Positions 57,264 to 64,000 of a DNA stretch of 64,000 bases are shown piece after piece (the stretch's first letter is position 1; each line of letters begins with the position of its first letter). Position numbers and translations under genes: made by a program. The stretch covers positions 124,001 through 188,000 of the forward strand of contig JALNQF010000017.1 in the NCBI GenBank assembly GCA_028456385.1, in the 5' to 3' direction. The notes under the pieces were generated by a model. The model had not been told where the DNA came from and searched no databases. It saw nothing but the letters and a program-made list of their open reading frames with translations. The DNA comes from Ophiosphaerella korrae. Taxonomy: Eukaryota; Ascomycota; Dothideomycetes; Pleosporales; Phaeosphaeriaceae.

Positions 57264-59181
57264 ATTGATCCTCGCTCCACGTTTCTTGAATGATGCACGA
57301 AGCCGTATGCGTTTCACTGGTCATTTCTCTGCATATGTAGGGTGCTGCATTGCCAGGATGACACGCGTAACGCACCAGAAGGTCAATTGACATGTTTATT
57401 AGTATGTTGTAACCAAAAATCGATACCCGTCAAATAGGAACATCACTCATAAGCAATATATTACAGTACTTGGTACTGTTTCTATTGACTTCCTTGTCAA
57501 TTACAGATGTGCATCGATGCTAGCAAAGGTGTAAAAATGGCTCCTGCTGGAACATTTTGGGATCTACTGGTGGAAACATCCAAGTTATAGATATTTGAGG
57601 CCAGAGACTCAAGCCTTGTGCTCTCCGCCCGCAACGCCATTCGGGGAGGTGATATCTCTCGGGTGGGCAATGTCTGTCGGGTGCGTTACATCTATCCATC
57701 CCAGGCGGGTATGCGTATGCAGCCCGGTGATGCATGCTGGTCATCCAATATGTCTTTATGTGAATATGAAGTTCTTTTCCGGTTTCATTTCGATACATAA
57801 GCGTTCGATAATCGCTCCTTCCCGGAAGAGTTTGATCGGCTTTGTTTCCAGGAGAATAAAAAGGTGGCTGGGAGTTTATTGTTTACAATTTCACACCTGC
57901 TCAACTGCGCCGCAGAGTTGCTTAACCAGCGGGCCAAGTGTGTTACCCGAACCTGCAGCGTGTGTGCATGCATGTAATAAGTTCACACTCTAAGAAGGCC
58001 CAGATCTTTGTGGCTTATCCGGCGCATATTAGGTACCTTATGGCAGGGTCCACTTTCCACAACGGCGGTTTTCGGCAGGGCTGCCTCTTTTTGGGTTGCA
58101 TTTTTCAGCTTCCCTGGCACCCCAAGCGGCTCTGAAAGCTCTCACCGGCCTGGATCAAGTCTCACCCGAAACCTGTGTGGCTCTGCTGGCATGCTCACAT
58201 AATATGTCGCCCAATCATGACGCTAAACTCATCCTTTGGACGTAGTATGTAAACACCAACTATCCTAGGCAACTCTGGCGTAAGGCCCACGATGTGGGCG
58301 CATTCACCCGATCTAGCCGCTGACTTCATATACTCGTGCGATCGCGAATTATCGCTTGCATCGCGACACGCGCTTGCCAAGGAAGGCGGGTGGATGCCTG
58401 TTCGAGCCTCGTATTACACAGCGGTCGGTTGACAGGCGACGCGGGGTGCAGTATCTACAATGAGACCCGGACGCTAAGATGCAGAATCATAAAACTACAA
58501 TCCAAGCCTTTTGCTGTTCAGCTAGGGAATTTTGGTCTGGCGCTCACGCGATACAGGCCGGACGAGCATGGTAAAAATAGCTACTGAGGTTGCCTGATGT
58601 AATCCAGACGCTGCATCTCCAGCAGCGCGGCAGACACATGTGCTTCCGACTGTGAAAACAGCGAATGGGCATGAGCGTTGATCAAATACGGCAGTGGCGA
58701 TGTACGGATCAAGACCGCGGGATAGTTTCGTTCGGATGGTTAGGCTTGATTGTCATACTGTGTAACTTCCATCAGAGACTAGAAAATAACTCGGATATGT
58801 GGTACCTACTTTGGGAAAAGTTGGTTTTTTTGGCATGCGCCCAAACGTCCCCAACGTCCCCAACGTCCCCAACGTCCCCAATGTTCCCAACGGCAAGTCC
58901 CCTGATTGTACGGAGGTGCCTTTCAAAAGTTCTTGCTGACGCTAAAAACGCTAGTAGCACCATCCGGTATACTACCTATCTTAGCAAAGATAAAGTTTTC
59001 TTAACGCAGCGATTCCGATTGAGCTACTTTCCCGCACCTTTACTCTTCCCTAACCCCTACCCCCCAAATACCCGGCCTAATATACTTCACTACGCAAACC
59101 CGACGCTACACGATACACTAAACCTAATCACACATACACTCTTGCTCTATATTACCACCGTCATTTCGTTCAAGACAAAGA
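57264..59181. other. 1.9-kb gene-poor region
   Basis: No supported gene. Open frames of 60-130 codons occur but show no domain or splice logic. A 9-base tandem repeat lies at 58844-58892. The last 200 bases are the pyrimidine-rich promoter and leader of the NIF3-like gene. Confidence 0.45.
58844..58892. repeat. 9-base tandem repeat
   Basis: Unit CCCAACGTC, about five copies, the last two diverged (CCAATGTTCCCAACG). It sits about 290 bases upstream of the NIF3-like start. Confidence 0.85.
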
Positions 59182-59652
59182 ATGTCCCTTCCCCAACGCT
59201 TCAAATTAGTCTTCTTCGTCCCTCCCACTGCCCTCGATACCTGCAAGACCGCTATCTTCGCCGCCGGCGCAGGCCATTATCCTGGTCCGGGTGGATATAC
59301 AGAATGTGCGTTTGTGAGTAAGGGCATTGGGCAGTTTAGGCCTGGGGGTTCGGCGAATCCGCACGTACGTATGCGCTCATCCCTTCACTGTTCGTTTGCG
59401 AGGTTTATTGGGTAAGATGAAGACGTGTTAACGAAGGGATAGATTGGTAACATTGGCGAGTTAGAGTATGTAGAGGAGATGAAGGTGGAGACGATTTGTG
59501 TTGGGAGGGATGTTGTTGTCAAGGCTGTTGAAGCGCTGAGCAAGTAAGTCTACCAATGGGCTGAACGGGGGCGGAAAGAGAAGGCTGACCGGTGCAGGGC
59601 TCATCCGTATGAGGAAGTAGGATATGAGGTGTACAAGATGGAGGATTTTTGA
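59182..59652 (+). CDS. Small NIF3/CutA-like domain protein
   Basis: Predicted 112 residues in three exons (59182-59364, 59443-59543, 59598-59652; introns 78 and 54 bases). The start is MSLPQRFKLVFFVPP. The pattern matches the single-domain family described as NGG1-interacting factor 3-like: FKLVFFVPPTALDTCKTAIF, AGAGHYPGPGGYTECAF, GIGQFRPGGSANPHIG, then AHPYEEVGYEVYKMEDF. This is a PII/CutA-like fold found in many bacteria and fungi, also seen as an insert in bacterial NIF3 proteins. Biochemical role unsettled; probably cytosolic. The length is normal for the family. Confidence 0.85.
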
Positions 59653-60388
59653 GCAAAGCGATGCCGCGGTAATCTGAGTGTTATCTGGATTCAAAACAAA
59701 TTCAAGAGTAACATGGCGTATATGATATCATGTCGCGTACAATGTAAGTCCATGAGACCACCCTTTCAGCCGGTCTACTCCCAACTTCGACATTTTATTT
59801 CTTGACAACCTTGTTTAGGACTTCCTTTATAATAGACAAGTCTCACTTTGCAAGCATTCTTTGTGATAAGCCCTATGGCACAATAATACTAGACCTAAGC
59901 TAATGGCCACTACCCGCATCTGGGCCCAATTTGGCTCGCATAGCTCTTGTTATGACTATAGCTCTATCTCTACTTCTAAGTACTTAAGATAATCTACTTG
60001 ATTACGCATATACAAGTGTCGCCGTACTATCCCAGTGAAGTGAACGGTGTACATCATGTACTAGCTGATTATCCGGCGAGGATGACAGCGTCGAGCAGTC
60101 AGAACGGCCAGTGACGAACAACGGCAATTGACGTTGTGCATACATGAAACATTTCAGTGGGTTATTGAACCGATTGCAGAATCCATTGCCTGTGTACTAT
60201 TACATTACTTGTAACGAGTGTGGGTATCGAGAAGAAAATACAGGAACCGAAGCTTGCCGAAGAAGAATATCTTCATTACAGAATACCCGTTTAGAAAGAT
60301 TGCGAAAACAGAATAGAAACCTACAATATATACTCAAACGCCTTGCTTAGAACAGCCAAAAAAAATATATATCCGAACATATCTACAA
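59653..60388. other. AT-rich intergenic region
   Basis: No supported gene. A 68-codon frame at 60144 encodes CNECGYREEN and a basic helix, possibly a decayed repeat or transposon piece, but nothing confirms it. Confidence 0.4.
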
Positions 60389-62659
60389 TCAATTTGACCT
60401 ACTGCTAGCTGGATTCCCAGCCCACTGCGCCAGTTCTTCGGGAGTAGGCTGAGACACAGCTGTACTTTCGCTATTGACTGTTGTGTCGCTCAAGCCCCTA
60501 GCATGAGATGGGCGTCGCTCCGTGGTAGGTTCTGCCGAGAGGTCACGTTCATCATGCCGTGTGTTGTCCAGAGGACTTACTACCATTTCGGCCCTTGTCA
60601 ATTCAGCATCATCTGTATGCTCTATAAACTTGCTCGAATGTTTTCTCTGGACTTGAGCAGTATCCTTATCTGGCCCCGCAAGCACTTCGTCAATGTTGGT
60701 GGAAAGCGAGTTGTCGCTTGGACCCCGGTTATGCTTTGGGCGCTGGAGTGGCATTACCGCATCGAATTGCTGGCCAGAGACTTGATGCCGGCCCTCATCT
60801 CCAACAAGCTCTGCGACGGGTGTACCGGGCGTATTGTTGCCCGATGAATCACGCGTCACACCGCGCCTTCGGGGCCTAGAATCAGCGAAGTAACCGATGT
60901 CATTTCCTTCTTCTATTGGCGGGCTGTACAATTCCGCAGGCGGGCTATCGGGAGATAGCTCAGGGATTGATTTGTAGTCACCGCCATAATACCCAACGGG
61001 TTTGGACTGTGGTGAGTTTGGAGGCTCCGAGCCAGTTAGCTCAGAGACCCGACGATGCTTGATCTCACTGCCTGCAGCAATTGTATCGATTGTGTCGACT
61101 CCGGGAGGCTTTTCTTCTTGCTGCTGAGTCTTCTCTTTATTGTTGCGTCGCCGTCTGCAATAGAAGAATGCCCCAGTGCCGACAATGAGGAAGATGGCAA
61201 CGATTCCAATGACGATCCCAGCTATAGCACCTGCAGAAAGCCCTTTATTTTGGGAATCTGAAACATCTTTGGTAGGGAATACAAAAGTTGTATTATAGAT
61301 AGGGACAAGATCTTCTCTGGGCATGGGTTCGGAGAAAGCAGCTGGTGCTATAGTGAAGTTGGCACGTTCGTAGTCGACGTAAATATAGGCCTCTTGCATG
61401 AAAGTTCGTCCCAAGATGTGTAGTCCATTGGTTGATCTCCTGATAGGGAAGTATTTTGTTACTTTTTGGGTAAACGGGAAACTAGCATCTAGGTAGAAAG
61501 CCTCATACGGAAGAATGATCGTGGAGAAAATGGAGTTATCTGCCAGCCCAGATCCAATCTTAAATGACACAGTGGCGTTCTGCTGGGTATTTTGTTGATG
61601 AGCAGTGCTGTTTATAGTGTATAAATTGGTGGTATTGTCGTATCCCAAGTTGAATTTCTGCACAAACTTTTCGCAGATGTCATTCGGGAGTACCAGGTAC
61701 GGAAGGGTTGAGTCAATTATGGCTGAGAAGCCCTTGGCTGTGAAAGAAATTGAGCCTTGTTCCACGTTTTGATTCGGCTTGTAGATTACGGACTGAACGC
61801 CGACAAGGAGAGTGTTGTTCTGCTTGTTGGGCATTGAGATAGAGACGCTTTGCTGTCTGACCAAACGGGATCTATCATATCCTCCGAAGACCATGTTTCC
61901 AGTCACTCCTTTGCCACTGTTTCCTAATGCATGTCAGAAACCTTGGTCAAGTGTAGAGATATCTTGGTTGACAGAAGGGCATTGCGCAAAAGGCAGAGGA
62001 GTATTAAGAATGAGCTGCACATATAGTTCAATTCACTTACGGTAAGAAGCTCCCGCCGTGAAGCCGTAGGAGGGGCTTGAGACGTAGTCCGTGGCTTGAA
62101 CGAGGCCGCTAAAGTACGTCGGTCGGTTTGCGCCCGTAGGTGAAATGACACCTGCTGATAATCCGAGATAGCCCAAGAAAAAATCCTTGTAGGTATACGT
62201 AGCCACATATTGTCGGTCGATAGTGATGCTTTGTTTTGAGGCTCCGCCGAGGCCGACAGTAGTTAGCCCCCATTCACCGTCCAAGGAATAATTTGTGGAT
62301 GGCGATAACAAGTCTTTCGACCACCAGTACGTGGTGTTGAATGGTAGGCCATATAGTCCAGACTTCCTCCACAGAGTTACTGTGTCGTCGAAACCGCGCG
62401 CATTCAAGGCCATGATACCTCTTTGCCTTGAGCATTGTTCATCGCACCATTCATTTTGTGCGGGTATCAAAGTAATCGGCAAAGATGTAGAAATCAGGAC
62501 TTTGAAATTTTGGCCTTGCCCTTCACCATCACCAGCGATGTTGATGGTGAATGTGGACCATTTCCCATCGTCTCCATCAAAAGTGCCACTCGGACTCAAT
62601 ACCAATGGTTTCGGCGGTAACGGTAGAGGCGTTGTGCCAGCTCTCTTCTGGAAGAACAT
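60389..62659 (-). CDS. Pepsin-fold single-span membrane protein, probably catalytically dead
   Basis: Predicted 717 residues in two exons (62659-62041, 61923-60389; 117-base intron with GTAAGT donor and TAG acceptor). The first in-frame ATG (62659, MFFQKRAG) gives no signal peptide; the frame is open upstream to 62704 without an ATG, so a signal exon may be missing. A two-lobe aspartic peptidase layout covers residues about 20-415. The first catalytic position reads LISTSLP (Ser57 instead of Asp in DTGS); the second reads IIDSTLP and keeps Asp277 but lacks the DSG Gly. One membrane span (about 434-461, AGAIAGIVIGIVAIFLIVG) is followed by CRRRRNNK and a 250-residue polar cytoplasmic tail. The layout suggests a cell-surface sensor or binding protein instead of a protease. 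Confidence 0.78.
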
Positions 62660-64000
62660 CGTGTTGGTAACTGATGAATTTGCTCGCCCCACTATAGGTG
62701 TCACCTAAACCGCGCTACATAGATCAAGTTCCTCCTACTATTCGGATTCGAATATCTTTGCAAAATCTCCAGGCTTGGTATGAGGAACACAAAATGGTGG
62801 TCGGGCTTTCAATACTACTGTTTACGCTCTAGGCTGTGTGTTGAAGTTTGCGAAGTTGTATGGTGGCTCTAGCTCAGTGTTGACTGGTGACTATGACTGG
62901 TAATGGCGGATGTGAGCATGATAGTTCGAAAAGGATGGCAGGACGAAGGTGTGATAGCAGGGGTGTTAAGGATAAGAAGAAGCATAATCCATAAGTTAAA
63001 ACTAAGGCAGTACAGGCCTGGCTCGACCTGGATCTTCCAACAGACTCACGGAGGGGCAACGGGAGCTGATGATGGGTAGTGATAGAGCCGCGGCTTGGTA
63101 AGGTTAAGCGCGTTAGCTCTCAGTGTGCCTTGGGCAGCCCCATAGAGAGTTATCTATGGCAATTGCTAAGAGCGGCTAAAGAAATGTTGTACCGCGGTAG
63201 ACGTCCGAGGCCACGGCCTTACTGCGCTCTTTGATGACCCTGTTCTATGCCACAGGGCGCCCTGGGGTTGCGTTGCGCATCACATGCAGATACACGAGTT
63301 GCTCAGGGTATGCAACTGGCGAATAGGTGCAGCCATGGTGGGTAGCAGCAGGCTCGCTATTGGAGGACAATTGCCCTGGAACACTGTAGGGAGCGCCTGT
63401 TGAGCAAGCGGGCGGCAAGAAGGCTGCAGCACGCTGAGGTGACTAGGGATAGGAATTGAGTGATTCACACCATGGCGGCTGATAGCGTTGAGGCTTCGCT
63501 CAAAGAGGTATATCCGGCACGGGCCCGGTCAAGGCCTCTCCTCAGCCGATATCGAAGCCGCTGTCATTGTCTATATTTAAAGTCAACGCCCTGGCGGACG
63601 GTGGGACCTGTGGGCTAGTAGGTACCGATGGTGAGAGAGGGATGGCATATTGGGCATGCTGGGGAGGTGGCCTCCGGTCTGGCACAGCAGCACACTACAC
63701 GCTTATCGAAGCTGTTACGGCATACCAGAGAGCATATTTATTTTGGGTGTGCTGGCGTGGCAGGCTCTGGCTTGGTGGAGTGATGGAGACGGCATCTGTG
63801 CGCCCCGCTTTTTGTGCACAGATGCAAAGTAAGCTCACACGGCGCCGTTCTAGTTCTCACGTGGGTCACCCTAGATTGCCCCAGGCTGAGCGCCTCATCC
63901 CCCCTCAATTCGCCATGTCTTTGTACCGCGGTCGCTGCCACGGCCGTGATCGCATCTGCATGTCAACAAACTGTCTACAGGACCAGGCCCGTCCCTGCAC
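62660..64000. other. Right edge, no supported gene
   Basis: Promoter side of the pepsin-fold gene and 1.3 kb of gene-poor DNA. TTGTACCGCGGT followed by a CCACGGCC element occurs twice (about 63187 and 63921). No coding region supported. Confidence 0.45.

Noticed and set aside
60144..60350. 68-codon open frame with CNECGYREEN
   Set aside because: Too short, in AT-rich DNA, with no splice partners and only one Cys pair; not enough to call a gene.
62660..62704. Extension of the pepsin-fold protein to 62704
   Set aside because: The frame is open but begins with GTG, not ATG; used only as a hint that an upstream signal-peptide exon may exist.

Overview
This window is nuclear DNA of a filamentous ascomycete, most likely a dothideomycete (Pleosporales-like). 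The genes are split by short introns. I placed 49 of them, 42 to 117 bases long, nearly all with GT-AG ends and CTAAC/CTGAC-like branch sites. Other pointers are three Zn(II)2Cys6 regulators, pepsin-like and F-box families typical of these fungi, and small AT-rich patches that look like decayed, RIP-mutated transposons. No prokaryotic features, rRNA, tRNA or CRISPR were seen. All gene models were spliced by hand from reading frame, splice sites and family resemblance. None was checked against RNA or a database.

Layout. 0.7-7.1 kb: a GT8-like glycosyltransferase, a DUF4112 protein (minus strand) and the mRNA decapping enzyme Dcp2. 7.5-8.9 kb: a secreted protein built from two copies of a six-cysteine domain joined by dibasic 27-residue repeats; this is the most novel-looking gene here. 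8.9-11.6 kb: transposon debris and a broken F-box-type gene. 12.1-16.1 kb: a PAP2-type membrane phosphatase and Cdc14, a septation (SIN) scaffold. 17-25.9 kb: a membrane/F-box/Cys-rich protein, an orphan gene, a serine beta-lactamase-like hydrolase and a Zn2Cys6 regulator with a long zinc loop. 27.3-28.4 kb: a RING-type pseudogene ending beside a repeat whose inverted partner lies at 9.1 kb. 28.9-33.8 kb: a five-exon RFTS-like chromatin protein divergent from a seven-exon Zn2Cys6 regulator.

34.7-51.9 kb is a dense housekeeping block: Rrb1 (ribosome assembly), Spg1 (SIN GTPase, with a long Q/N/P-rich N-terminus), Csl4 (exosome), Ste50 (MAPK adaptor), a small unknown protein, Cdc48, a TDT/SLAC1-type anion exporter, mitochondrial EF-Tu, and 3-hydroxyisobutyryl-CoA hydrolase. 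52.3-57.3 kb: an MFS exporter divergent from a Zn2Cys6 regulator. 59.2-62.7 kb: a small NIF3/CutA-like protein and a pepsin-fold membrane protein without the first catalytic Asp. The last 1.3 kb holds no supported gene.

Functional links: Dcp2 and Csl4 both act in RNA decay. Cdc14 and Spg1 both act in the septation initiation network. EF-Tu and HIBCH are mitochondrial proteins sharing a divergent promoter region. Two transcription-factor genes sit head-to-head with a neighbour they could control.
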